Assembly: GCF_033547075.1 (NCBI RefSeq)
Contig: NZ_CP137891.1
Location: forward strand, 992,001 to 1,056,000
Source of the DNA: Flavobacterium ardleyense
Lineage (GTDB): Bacteria > Bacteroidota > Bacteroidia > Flavobacteriales > Flavobacteriaceae
Reading direction: 5' to 3'
DNA length: 64,000 bases
Shown here: piece by piece, positions 27,901 through 35,930 of the stretch
Numbering within the stretch: the stretch's first letter is position 1
Layout of the letters: every line of letters starts with the position of its first letter
Translations under genes and position numbers: made by a program
The notes under the pieces: generated by a model
What the model was told of the DNA's origin: nothing
Database searches by the model: none
The model's input: the letters and a program-made list of their open reading frames with translations, nothing else

Positions 27901-30561
27901 ATTGCTCCAACATATAATAGTCTCGCCACATTCTGGTATCAAGGAAAGCAAAATCAAGTAACGGGATCGGGGCTTCCTATCACCGCGAGTGGTAAATTAG
28001 TCTATGTCAATATGGATCAAGATAATTTGTCATTGACATTGACCGGAGATGTAAATATTACAAATGCAACAACCCTTGATCCTTTAGGAGGTAAACTCGA
28101 AATTCAAAAAGGAATTGTTCTGGGATTTAATACCAAAGATTTCTTTGGTACCGGTAGATTAAAAATGAATGGTGGCGAATATAAGATTTCAACCTACTAT
28201 ACTTCGAATTCCGAAACCACGTATCTTCCCAGACTTAGTAATTATGGAAATTATGACCTTAATGGTGGAATAATTCACTTGTCTGGAAGTGATCAAACCC
28301 AAATTCTTTCGGGGACACCAAGTTACTTCAGCCTTAAATTTAGCGGAAGCAATACTCTGGGCAATAATTATAAAGGAATAAGTACCGCCACCGCAGTTGA
28401 GAATAGTATTTCGATTTCCGATAATGCGATTGTGGATGTAAAGTCGAGCTCCTTTGGTATGTTGCCTCAAGCGCCCACATTTACTATGACCGATAATGCA
28501 CGCCTTATTACTGCAGGAACTGGAGTAAAACCCGATATGACTGGAGCCTACAGTTTAGCGCAAAATACCATAATTGAGTTTAGCAACAATGCCGCAAGTA
28601 CTATGCAAAGGCCAAGGCTTAGCAGTCCTGTGCCTTCTTATGCCAATATAGTTGTGTCAGGATCGAATGTGGGAAATATTTCTCCCGGCGGTGGTCCAAA
28701 TTCAAATTTAAGTTTCCAACCTTCAGGAAGTTTTAAAGTTACTTCCACAGGGACTTATAAGTTATATAATAGTTTTGGATTCAGTGGTTCAGCAAATTCA
28801 GCAATCAAAAACACAAATTCTCCAACCATTAATTTGGAAGATGGCTCAACCATAGAATATGCTGGAGCCAATCAAACCATAAGTTTGCTTAATCAAAATG
28901 TAAATCCATTAACGCAATATTACACTAATTTGACTATTAGCGGAAGCGGACAAAAAACTCTAGAAAACCCGTCAAATACTCTTATTAATGAAAATTTAAA
29001 ACTCAACTCTTCCAATCTTCTAGTTAATACAAATGAAGTTATAACAGTCCGAGAAGCAGTAATTAGTACTTCTGGCACTTTGCAGATTGAAAATAATGGA
29101 CAACTAATACAGATTAGCGATGGAGCAGTGAATTCTGGAGCGGGAATGAATTATAAGCGAACCGCACAAGCAGTACATTTGGATTATATTTACTGGAGTA
29201 GTCCAGTAGACAACTTTGCAACTTTAAGCTTGCCAGGAAATAATCATTATCAATGGAATACACTGTTTGTAAACACGAATGGTACACAAGGAAATTGGGA
29301 AGCACCATCAGCAATCATGACCAAAGGTCGAGGATATATCGCAAGAGCTTCCAACAGTGCCACAACTCCGCAAGATTTGACTAGTATCTTTGTAGGTAAG
29401 CCTAATAATGGTGTGGTGACTATTCCAATATTTCGAGGCTTATATGATGGTATAGCTTATGATGCCGAACCGCTAAATCCAAATAATGCATGGACCACAA
29501 AAGATGATGACAATTGGAACCTGATTGGAAATCCCTATCCATCGGCAATTGATGCAGAAAAATTTCTAATGCAAAACCAGTTGCTGATTCAAGGTGCAGT
29601 TCATATCTGGACACATGCGAATTTGCCAACTTCAACAACAGATTTTTATTATGGTGATTTTGCCTATAATTATTATGCGTCAGATTATACTATTTACAAC
29701 AAATTGGGAACTTCTATACCAAATACCTTTAATGGAAAAATTGCCGCAGGTCAGGGATTTATGGTTAATATGCTTCACACTGCAGCCTCAGGAGCATCAG
29801 TAGTGTTTAATAACGCAATGCGCTATCAAGCGGCCTTTGCGCCTTATGATAATACAAACTTCTACCGAACTAATAATATCGAGACCGAAGATAAGAGTAG
29901 AATTTGGCTGGATTTAGTCAATACGACAACCGCCGAAGTAGGAACAATTCTAGTTGGTTATGCCGATGAAGCAACTATGGGAAAAGATTATTTTTATGAT
30001 TGCAATTTTGAGAGTAGAGGAGAGCACAGCCTTTATTCACTAATTGACTCCGAATCATTTGTAATTCAAGGTCGCGCACTGCCATTTAGTAGTGATGATA
30101 TTGTGCCGCTCGGATTTTCGGTTAATAGACTTGGAGACTTGGCAATCAGCATCCGAAACGTTGATGGCATTTTCGCTGCAGATACTCCAATTTTTCTCGA
30201 AGACAAGGATTTAAATGTTTTCCACAATCTCAAAAGTTCACCGTATTTTTTCAAATCAGAAATTGGAACATTTGATAATAGATTCCAACTTAGATATGGA
30301 ACAGTATTGTCAAATTCAGACTTTGGCTCAGCATCTGCAATTCAGATAATCGGACGTGATGGAATTGTCTATTTAAAATCCAAAGATAATTTGATCGATG
30401 AGGTTTTCATCTTTGATGTGTTGGGTAGGTTACTATCAAAATCTACTGCCGCCAATACATTGTATCTTGAAATTCCACTTAACATTTTAGCCAAACAGGC
30501 AATTATTGTAAAAGCGAAACTTAGCAATGGGCAATCTGTGTCTCAAAAAATTATTTTCTAA
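24904..30561 (+). CDS. giant secreted T9SS-substrate surface protein
   Basis: An 1885-residue protein. The ATG at 24904 is preferred to an in-frame TTG 30 bp upstream because it directly precedes a signal peptide ending SFGQ. Residues of about 160-290 match a choice-of-anchor D/ASH-like beta domain (FTIENTGTANLTL, GANASDFVL, FQITFNPSA). A long Ser/Thr/Asn/Gly-rich region (about 550-1400), likely a beta-solenoid or stacked Ig-like repeats, is followed by a segment with aromatic motifs (WNLIGNPYPSAID). The last about 75 residues form a T9SS sorting domain (VFIFDVLGRLLSK ... KIIF). It is probably a secreted or cell-surface adhesin-like protein; no catalytic domain was recognised. Confidence 0.82.
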   Translation: MASLRSLLIFLLFATTPSFGQGLENFANMPVNNPGTYYNFSYVGNNGLSWTAVEGRTDQTLIGKAFCGRGQLPGSKITSAQFPNGIGTLQFDYVRGFTNTRARNLIVFVNGTQFGVAIPVDGTSDTPAHYSQQINVAGNVSISIRFSGEQSIVDNIQWTAYSSTPQPEINLIGNSNTIISGTTTTSMANHTNFGTAEVGVGSQLHTFTIENTGTANLTLTAVAPYLSISGANASDFVLTSPPSTAIAASGQTSFQITFNPSALGIRNALVTIANNDSDENPYTFAISGTGTYSNQSQILDVTNYQTTSPEFNSNTEYINFIDGSPTAAGKFIPMKLRILDGADSDALPTILTDLRLSVTDLAAANQLSMIKTAILTTTGGTVISTATKVAGELVFSGMSGTNVTANDDGYKDVHLRISIDETQVVDQTKLIFLVTSATSSPSGSAFTMPDAGGAQTDVSSSNNRNRLNVTATKLLYTAQPQTTAINTAMSDVVIEAVDFYNRRDSNYLNIASITSAGTMTGSPLSANFISGLATFSSIIHTAAGIGLKLTATSAGFSPVLSSAFNITGVIYNTGDYRTTANGFWYPNTSSPAIWEQYNGTSWDSNISSPPSNTTANVYIQHNITTGGSFNGVNLKVRNGGFFYVKSMSSSTSSIYIYGGGKLRMDLAMQNNGLFEVENNGTVEIDDIVAYNSKIWFGIEKFHPKSNLVLIELYASTPFFNGLTVTQNTFDGYSAAFGNIIIDVVATANATLLNPGLTANLAHGSLIFRKFPFATSLRLSNGGAITTEIGGNFIVESGFINNINSCTSGNLNFTIKGNMILNNGQMRISTASSSSTSTFTVEGNVDLAGSAILNMNSTAAGGAFTTLNIRGNITCPTTAKIFSGNASPNDNINFVGSSLQTIDIATTTASSNSNVIFNAGFGSNVQLINQDLQLGTNGVFNVLDGGTFDFGFNGTNALNISRAGSATSTKFSSAAGSTLKITSPDGISGSSGTVGNVQTTIAPTYNSLATFWYQGKQNQVTGSGLPITASGKLVYVNMDQDNLSLTLTGDVNITNATTLDPLGGKLEIQKGIVLGFNTKDFFGTGRLKMNGGEYKISTYYTSNSETTYLPRLSNYGNYDLNGGIIHLSGSDQTQILSGTPSYFSLKFSGSNTLGNNYKGISTATAVENSISISDNAIVDVKSSSFGMLPQAPTFTMTDNARLITAGTGVKPDMTGAYSLAQNTIIEFSNNAASTMQRPRLSSPVPSYANIVVSGSNVGNISPGGGPNSNLSFQPSGSFKVTSTGTYKLYNSFGFSGSANSAIKNTNSPTINLEDGSTIEYAGANQTISLLNQNVNPLTQYYTNLTISGSGQKTLENPSNTLINENLKLNSSNLLVNTNEVITVREAVISTSGTLQIENNGQLIQISDGAVNSGAGMNYKRTAQAVHLDYIYWSSPVDNFATLSLPGNNHYQWNTLFVNTNGTQGNWEAPSAIMTKGRGYIARASNSATTPQDLTSIFVGKPNNGVVTIPIFRGLYDGIAYDAEPLNPNNAWTTKDDDNWNLIGNPYPSAIDAEKFLMQNQLLIQGAVHIWTHANLPTSTTDFYYGDFAYNYYASDYTIYNKLGTSIPNTFNGKIAAGQGFMVNMLHTAASGASVVFNNAMRYQAAFAPYDNTNFYRTNNIETEDKSRIWLDLVNTTTAEVGTILVGYADEATMGKDYFYDCNFESRGEHSLYSLIDSESFVIQGRALPFSSDDIVPLGFSVNRLGDLAISIRNVDGIFAADTPIFLEDKDLNVFHNLKSSPYFFKSEIGTFDNRFQLRYGTVLSNSDFGSASAIQIIGRDGIVYLKSKDNLIDEVFIFDVLGRLLSKSTAANTLYLEIPLNILAKQAIIVKAKLSNGQSVSQKIIF

Positions 30562-30602
30562 TGAATTTTAGAAGAAGGCCAAAAATGTTGAGGGTAACCT
30601 AA

Positions 30603-30634
30603 ATAAAAAAAATCCCAAAGATTTCTCCTTGGGA
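30603..30634 (-). terminator. terminator of bioB (distal hairpin)
   Basis: Stem TCCCAA / TTGGGA with an A7 run on the left, giving a U run for the minus-strand bioB transcript. It lies between convergent genes and may also serve the giant protein gene. Confidence 0.7.
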
Positions 30635-30641
30635 CTTCTAC

Positions 30642-30659
30642 TTTTAGCAACAGCTAAAA
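30642..30659 (-). terminator. second hairpin directly after bioB
   Basis: Perfect stem TTTTAGC / GCTAAAA with a 4-nt loop, beginning 2 bp past the bioB stop; together with the hairpin at 30613 it makes a tandem terminator. Confidence 0.45.
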
Positions 30660-30661
30660 AA

Positions 30662-31744
30662 TTATTTCTTTCCTGAATGCTCAAGATTTCTTTCGATTTT
30701 ATGCTCAGGACGCGTCCATTTTGGCTTTTCGCCAAGCGATTCAAATTGAGAATCTGATGCTTCGACAGTTTTTGGTTGAGAGATTTTTGTAAAAGGTTTT
30801 TGAGTTATCATTCCCAAAGTCTCAAACATTTTCATGTCTTCGTTTACATCAGGATTTGGAGTAGTTAACAATTTATCACCGGCAAAAATCGAATTCGCTC
30901 CAGCAAAGAAGCACATTGCCTGTCCTTCACGACTCATATTTGTTCTTCCAGCAGACAACCTTACCTGAGTTTCTGGCATCACAATTCTAGCCGTAGCCAC
31001 CATTCTGATCATTTCCCAAATCTCAACAGGTTTTTCTTCTTCCATTGGCGTTCCTTCTACCGGAACAAGTGCATTAATTGGCACCGATTCTGGTTGAGGG
31101 TCCAAAGTAGCCAAAGCAACAAGCATTCCCGCTCTGTCTTCAACACTTTCGCCCATTCCGATAATTCCACCGCTGCACACCGTAACGTTCGTTTTACGTA
31201 CGTTTTCGATGGTTTGAAGACGATCGTTAAATCCTCTAGTCGAAATTACTTCTTTATAATATTCTTCAGACGTATCTAAATTGTGATTGTAGGCATACAA
31301 ACCAGCTTCGGCAAGCCTGTGCGCCTGATTTTCGGTCAACATTCCCAACGTACAACATACCTCCATATCAAGTTTATTGATGGTACGCACCATTTCAAGT
31401 ACATCGTCAAATTCGGCACCGTCTTTTACATTTCGCCAAGCAGCACCCATGCATACACGTGAAGATCCACCCGCTTTTGCTCGTAAAGCCTGCGCTTTCA
31501 CTTGAGAGACAGACATAAGATCATTTCCTTCCACTTTTGTATGATATCTCGCAGCTTGTGGGCAATAGCCACAATCTTCAGGACAACCACCAGTTTTTAT
31601 AGAAAGCAAAGTCGAAACTTGTACAACATTAGGATCGTGGTGAAGTCGGTGTGTGGTAGCAGCTTCATAAAGAAGATCCATCAAAGGTCTATTGTAGATC
31701 TCAATAATTTCTTCCTTAGTCCAGTTGTGCTTAATAGTACTCAT
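30662..31744 (-). CDS. bioB: biotin synthase
   Basis: A 360-residue radical SAM enzyme inserting sulfur into dethiobiotin, the last step of biotin synthesis. The CxxxCxxC cluster ligands are Cys54, Cys58 and Cys61 (GGCPEDCGYCPQ). GGSSRVCMGAAWRN, the YNHNLDTS segment, and RLSAGRTNM, which carries the arginine ligand of the [2Fe-2S] cluster, are all present. The start is the ATG at 31744 (MSTIKHNW); an in-frame ATG 33 bp upstream lies close to the likely promoter box. It has a roughly 30-residue Lys/Glu-rich C-terminal extension. It is monocistronic and 8 kb from bioA, on the opposite strand. Confidence 0.95.
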   Translation of the reverse strand: MSTIKHNWTKEEIIEIYNRPLMDLLYEAATTHRLHHDPNVVQVSTLLSIKTGGCPEDCGYCPQAARYHTKVEGNDLMSVSQVKAQALRAKAGGSSRVCMGAAWRNVKDGAEFDDVLEMVRTINKLDMEVCCTLGMLTENQAHRLAEAGLYAYNHNLDTSEEYYKEVISTRGFNDRLQTIENVRKTNVTVCSGGIIGMGESVEDRAGMLVALATLDPQPESVPINALVPVEGTPMEEEKPVEIWEMIRMVATARIVMPETQVRLSAGRTNMSREGQAMCFFAGANSIFAGDKLLTTPNPDVNEDMKMFETLGMITQKPFTKISQPKTVEASDSQFESLGEKPKWTRPEHKIERNLEHSGKK

Positions 31745-31764
31745 CGATATAAATTTATTTTTCC

Positions 31765-31772
31765 CAAAAGTA
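31765..31772 (-). promoter_or_regulatory. -7 box of bioB
   Basis: Exact TAnnTTTG on the minus strand (TACTTTTG), ending 21 nt before the bioB ATG. No TTG at -33 spacing was found. Confidence 0.45.
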
Positions 31773-32061
31773 TGCAATTAGACTTTAAGTAAAAATAAAT
31801 CAGCATAAATATTAGAGTCTTTCTAGGAGATCACTTTCCGAAAACGCTTAGATGTGTAGCTTCAAAGTGATAAGGTTATGCATAAACGCAAGTTCATTAC
31901 TAATTAAATAGCATTGCATTCTAAATCTTAAGTAGATTGCATTAGAATTACAACTTTCAAATCTTTCGAGCATGATTATAAATGCGCAATCGTGCAATTT
32001 ATTTAATTATAGGAGAGATTATATGGCAAAAAACATATGGGAGCTTAGCAGATTGTACAAA
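31773..32061. other. intergenic region upstream of bioB
   Basis: About 290 AT-rich bases with no gene, repeat or structured RNA that I can recognise. A 68-codon open frame at 31972 runs through the terminator hairpin and is not credible. Confidence 0.4.
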
Positions 32062-32097
32062 AAAATCCTGTATGAAAAATTAATCATACAGGATTTT
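32062..32097 (-). terminator. strong terminator of the membrane protein gene at 32122
   Basis: Perfect 14-bp inverted repeat AAAATCCTGTATGA / TCATACAGGATTTT with an 8-nt loop and A/T runs on both sides, 25 bp beyond the stop codon of the minus-strand gene. Confidence 0.87.
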
Positions 32098-32121
32098 ATA
32101 GTGTTGCTAATGATAGATATA

Positions 32122-32580
32122 TTATCTGCGATCAACGGTATTTATGTTTTCAACCTTCCCTTTCCAATATTGCATTAGTACAAAAACTACTGCAAAAGCT
32201 CCCGCCGTAGATTCAAATAGTAATCCGAGGCAATATTGTTCAATACTTAGTTCTCCACCTCCAAAAATGAAATTTTCGGATAATGATTTTAGATATTCTT
32301 CGCCACCTTTAAAGTTAATATAAAATAGCAAAGCTGCAATTGATAGGACTGCTCCAATCATTGCTGTTAGAAGACCAGAGATGAAATTTGTAAAATATCC
32401 ATGAACGCCAGACTCTGCGTTTGCTTTGATTGTGCGATTAACTCCGAAGATTACGAAAACTATGTTTAACATTCTTAGATAAGCTTGATCTGAGATGCCT
32501 AAAAGTTCCAAGATCATAAAGTAAATCCCAATCCCTAGGAAGATTATTATACCATTTGTGATTTCGCGTTTAAATTTCAT
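32122..32580 (-). CDS. hypothetical four-TM membrane protein
   Basis: A 152-residue membrane protein starting MKFKREITNG. Four hydrophobic segments lie at about residues 9-27, 34-48, 67-90 and 115-137, with a basic C-terminal tail. The topology resembles small DUF4199-like membrane proteins of Bacteroidota, but I cannot assign the family with confidence. It has its own strong terminator and lies upstream of nothing else on its strand, so it is probably monocistronic. No function is proposed. Confidence 0.65.
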   Translation of the reverse strand: MKFKREITNGIIIFLGIGIYFMILELLGISDQAYLRMLNIVFVIFGVNRTIKANAESGVHGYFTNFISGLLTAMIGAVLSIAALLFYINFKGGEEYLKSLSENFIFGGGELSIEQYCLGLLFESTAGAFAVVFVLMQYWKGKVENINTVDRR

Positions 32581-32696
32581 AATGTTTTTTAATTGGTTAG
32601 AAGTTAGGTTTTTTGTGGTTATGTTCTAAACTTACTAAAATTAAGTAAAAATATGATTCTTCTTAGTAAAATTTTAATAAAATTCGCGAAAAGCGA

Positions 32697-33626
32697 TTAG
32701 TCTAGTTTGAAAATGGATCTAGCACTTAATGCATCGTATGATAACTGATTTTTAAGTTCAGCAAGAGATTCAAATTTTTTCTCGTCCCTAAGTCTCTGTA
32801 AGACATCAATTTGCAAAAATTCGCCGTAAAGATCAGCTTCAAAATCGAAGAAATTTATTTCAACTGTCATTAATTTTCCGTCAACCGTCGGGTTAAAACC
32901 AATATTCATCATTCCACAAATTCTTTTGCCGTTAATGCTCGCAGTAGCGGCGTAGACTCCGGTTTTTGGAATGAGTTTATACGATTCTAAAATATTTATG
33001 TTGGCAGTGGGATACCCAATTGTTCTGCCTAATTGTTTGCCCTTTACAACTGTCCCGGCAATGCTATAGTTATATCCTAGGTAGTTATTGGCAAGTTTAA
33101 TGTTCCCGTTTTCTAAAGCGATTCGGATCTTTGTTGAACTGATAGAGACATCATTGAGCTCTTTAACCTCGATCTGTTCTACTTCAAAATTATATTTTTC
33201 GCCAAATCGAATTAAGTCGTTAATATCTGCACTTCTATTTTTACCAAACCGATGATCATATCCAATAATTATCTTTTGAATGTTAAAGCGATCCACCAAG
33301 ACGGTTTTTACAAATTCTTCTGCTTCAATATTTGAGAAATCTTTATCGAAAGGATGAATGATTAAATTATCCAACCCAATTTCCTCGAGCAGGATTTTTT
33401 TTTCGTCAATAGTGTTGAGAAGTTTTATGTCAGCCTCAGGTTGTACAACCATTCTTGGATGTGGAAAAAAGGTGAGCAGAAGACTTTCGTAATTTGAGTC
33501 TTTTGCAGATGCTATGAGTTTATCCAAAATTTTACGATGCCCAATATGCACGCCGTCAAATGTGCCGATAGTAGCAATGGTTTTTTTGCTGCAACTAAAA
33601 GATTTTATGGAATTAAAGACTTTCAA
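32697..33626 (-). CDS. ribF: bifunctional riboflavin kinase/FMN adenylyltransferase
   Basis: A 309-residue enzyme producing FMN and then FAD. The N-terminal adenylyltransferase domain (about residues 1-160) has GTFDGVHIGHRKIL with the nucleotidyltransferase HxGH motif, FFPHPR, and GYDHRFG; SSTKIRIAL closes the domain. The C-terminal riboflavin kinase domain (about 175-305) has GRTIGYPTANI with the PTAN motif, GVYA, and NIGFNPTVDG. No FMN riboswitch is present, as the leader is short and a -7 box lies just upstream of the start. Confidence 0.95.
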   Translation of the reverse strand: MKVFNSIKSFSCSKKTIATIGTFDGVHIGHRKILDKLIASAKDSNYESLLLTFFPHPRMVVQPEADIKLLNTIDEKKILLEEIGLDNLIIHPFDKDFSNIEAEEFVKTVLVDRFNIQKIIIGYDHRFGKNRSADINDLIRFGEKYNFEVEQIEVKELNDVSISSTKIRIALENGNIKLANNYLGYNYSIAGTVVKGKQLGRTIGYPTANINILESYKLIPKTGVYAATASINGKRICGMMNIGFNPTVDGKLMTVEINFFDFEADLYGEFLQIDVLQRLRDEKKFESLAELKNQLSYDALSARSIFKLD

Positions 33627-33644
33627 ACTTTTTTTTTAAGAGTG

Positions 33645-33652
33645 CAAATTTA
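33645..33652 (-). promoter_or_regulatory. -7 box of ribF
   Basis: Exact minus-strand TAnnTTTG (TAAATTTG), 19 nt before the ribF ATG. It lies between ribF and the M43 protease terminator. Confidence 0.45.
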
Positions 33653-33672
33653 ACTGATTATAAGTCATAAAA

Positions 33673-33704
33673 AAAAGGATTAGAGTCGAAACCCTAATCC
33701 TTTT
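33673..33704 (-). terminator. terminator of the M43 protease gene
   Basis: Stem AAAAGGATTAG / CTAATCCTTTT with a 10-nt loop and A-run on the left (U-run for the minus transcript), 20 bp past the protease stop. Confidence 0.87.
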
Positions 33705-33724
33705 GCTTATTCAATGTCAGAAAG

Positions 33725-35749
33725 TTATTCTTTGATAAAACGCAATGTTTTAGTTGCAGTACCTTTTGATAATTTAATAAAATAAACTCCCGTAGAAAGT
33801 GCACTTGTATTAATTGTCAAATCTGAATTTGATGTAATTTTCTGTGAAGAAATTTGCTGTCCAATAGTGTTGTAAATACTATAGTTATCTGGAGTCTCAG
33901 TAGAATGAGAGACAGAAATTGTCATCGTATTTCTAGTTGGATTAGGATATAGTTGAATAGTATTTGCAGCATCAAAACTATTTGTACCTAATGCTTCTGC
34001 AGTTGCAAAAACTTTAGTTTGCTTGTTTCCAAATTGTCCACCAGCAGCTATCGTCTGTCCGGTCAGAGTTTTAATATTGTAATAGCCTGATCCAATAAGT
34101 CCATCACCGTATGAGTCGTTAATGGTAAAAACGTAACAACCATCAGCAGGCAAAGTCCACTCTTCTGTTAATAACGGTGGATTATTTTGATTTGTCCATG
34201 GTCCGCCACTGTAAAGGATAGTACCTGCAGCATTTTTTAAATTCCAAGTAGTTTCTGACGCGTAATTATCACGTTTTAAGTTAAACTGAACTTTATTTAC
34301 TTCGTAAGCGATTGGACTTGTAGGTAGTAAATAGATTCCTTCGGATGTATTATTTGTAATTCTTTGATCAGTTGTACCATTTACTGTTGTAATTGTAGCA
34401 TTTACTACTCCTGAATCTGTTGCTTCAAATGGTAATGATACCATTGTAGAGTTTGTTGGAGCGATATTTCCTGTAAAGGTAAAAGTTTGTGGAGCACCGT
34501 TATTAAAAGTGTAAGTAATTACCGCCGATGTAATTGGCGATGTTCCAACATTTGTAATATAAGCTTTTACAGCAACTGGCGCAACTTCGCAGCTAGCAAC
34601 AGCAGTACAAGATTCGTCTAACTTCAACTTAGCGTCAGTTGCAAATAAAGCAATTGGCTGATCTTTAGTCGAAGTCTTCAAAGTCATTCTTCTTACCGAA
34701 TTGTTCATAACAGCAACCATTCTCGCTTTTTGATCTTGTGTAAAGATGTTCATACAAGTATCATTTGTATAGTCCATATAATTTTGAACCATTTCAACTC
34801 CAGTCCCGTCGCAATCTGCAATGTTAGGATTACAGTTGTAATTTGCGGTGTGAGCAGTCGGCGTGTCAGCGCAGTAGTCATTACCACAAGCTGAATCTCC
34901 CCAAATATGTCTAAGACCTAACCAGTGACCTACTTCATGTGTCATCGTACGACCTTTGTCATAAGGGGCACTCATTATAAATGTTCCGTCGTTAAAATCT
35001 GAACTTCCAAAAGTAGCATAATTACTTACCACTCCGTCAGAATTTGCTGGGCCACCATTTGCTTGCATACCTGGTAAGCCAGATCCTGATGGAAACTGTG
35101 CGTATCCTAAAAGAGATGCATCACTAAAATTTACAGACCACATATTAAGGTACTGCATCGGATCCCAAATTGTGGTAGGTTTTACTATAGTATTAATTTC
35201 TGTTGTGCTCCAAGATTCTTGACAAAGATTTACGTGGTTTACACCGTTGGTTGGATTTCCATCTGGATCTGATTTTGCAAGAGCAAACTGAATCATAGTA
35301 TCCGCGCCAGCAGGGTGTGAATTTGCACCACGTGTACCAGCCATTTTGCGATAATCGTTGTTCATTGCAGTTATTTGCGATAGCACTTGAGAGTCTGTAA
35401 TATTAGGAGCAACACCTACTGCTTGTCCACTGTGAATAACATGAACTACAACTGGAATAGTAATGATGCCCGCATTTTCAGATCTGTAAACAGGATCAGT
35501 TTTGTATCTATCTACATAAGGAGCGATCCATGCTTCAAACTGAGCATCATTCATACGTGAAGAATCAGAATCTTGTAAGTGTTTTTCGTATTCATTTGTG
35601 ATACATCTCACAAAACCATTTTCAGGATTTATGCTTTCTGGCGCTAATGTTTTTCCAAAAGCAGTTGGTGCTTTCTGAGCTTGAGTGCTTCCAAAGGTAA
35701 ACATGGCAGCTACTAGAAGAACGTGAAATAGGGTATTAGTTCGTTTCAT
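33725..35749 (-). CDS. secreted M43-family (pappalysin-like) metalloprotease with T9SS signal
   Basis: A 674-residue secreted zinc protease. The start is placed at MKRTNTLF, immediately before a signal peptide ending TQAQ; an ATG six codons upstream would weaken the signal peptide. After a propeptide, the metzincin motif HEVGHWLGLRH is followed by CADTPTAHTANYNCNP and the Met-turn YMDYTNDTCMNIFT, the arrangement of M43 cytophagalysins/pappalysins. Beta domains follow. The last about 75 residues are a type-A T9SS sorting domain (IQLYPNPTRNTMTI ... GVYFIKL ... LRFIKE). It is divergent from another metzincin gene. Confidence 0.93.
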   Translation of the reverse strand: MKRTNTLFHVLLVAAMFTFGSTQAQKAPTAFGKTLAPESINPENGFVRCITNEYEKHLQDSDSSRMNDAQFEAWIAPYVDRYKTDPVYRSENAGIITIPVVVHVIHSGQAVGVAPNITDSQVLSQITAMNNDYRKMAGTRGANSHPAGADTMIQFALAKSDPDGNPTNGVNHVNLCQESWSTTEINTIVKPTTIWDPMQYLNMWSVNFSDASLLGYAQFPSGSGLPGMQANGGPANSDGVVSNYATFGSSDFNDGTFIMSAPYDKGRTMTHEVGHWLGLRHIWGDSACGNDYCADTPTAHTANYNCNPNIADCDGTGVEMVQNYMDYTNDTCMNIFTQDQKARMVAVMNNSVRRMTLKTSTKDQPIALFATDAKLKLDESCTAVASCEVAPVAVKAYITNVGTSPITSAVITYTFNNGAPQTFTFTGNIAPTNSTMVSLPFEATDSGVVNATITTVNGTTDQRITNNTSEGIYLLPTSPIAYEVNKVQFNLKRDNYASETTWNLKNAAGTILYSGGPWTNQNNPPLLTEEWTLPADGCYVFTINDSYGDGLIGSGYYNIKTLTGQTIAAGGQFGNKQTKVFATAEALGTNSFDAANTIQLYPNPTRNTMTISVSHSTETPDNYSIYNTIGQQISSQKITSNSDLTINTSALSTGVYFIKLSKGTATKTLRFIKE

Positions 35750-35930
35750 TTTAAAAAATTTTGGCATAAAAATAGGTCTTTTTTACCTTATAGCTAAATT
35801 TAAATCATAATTAACATTATTAAGTTTTTCGAAACTTAAAAAAACTTCTGCTGATTTTAGGGCAACAGTGGTTAATAATCGCTAAATTTAAAACCTTAAA
35901 AATAAACTATCAATCCTTAAATATAGAACT

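Noticed and set aside
31972..32178. 68-codon ORF upstream of the four-TM gene
   Set aside because: It runs through a perfect 14-bp terminator hairpin and into the opposite-strand gene.
33627..33672. FMN riboswitch upstream of ribF
   Set aside because: The leader is too short and a -7 promoter box lies 19 nt before the start codon.
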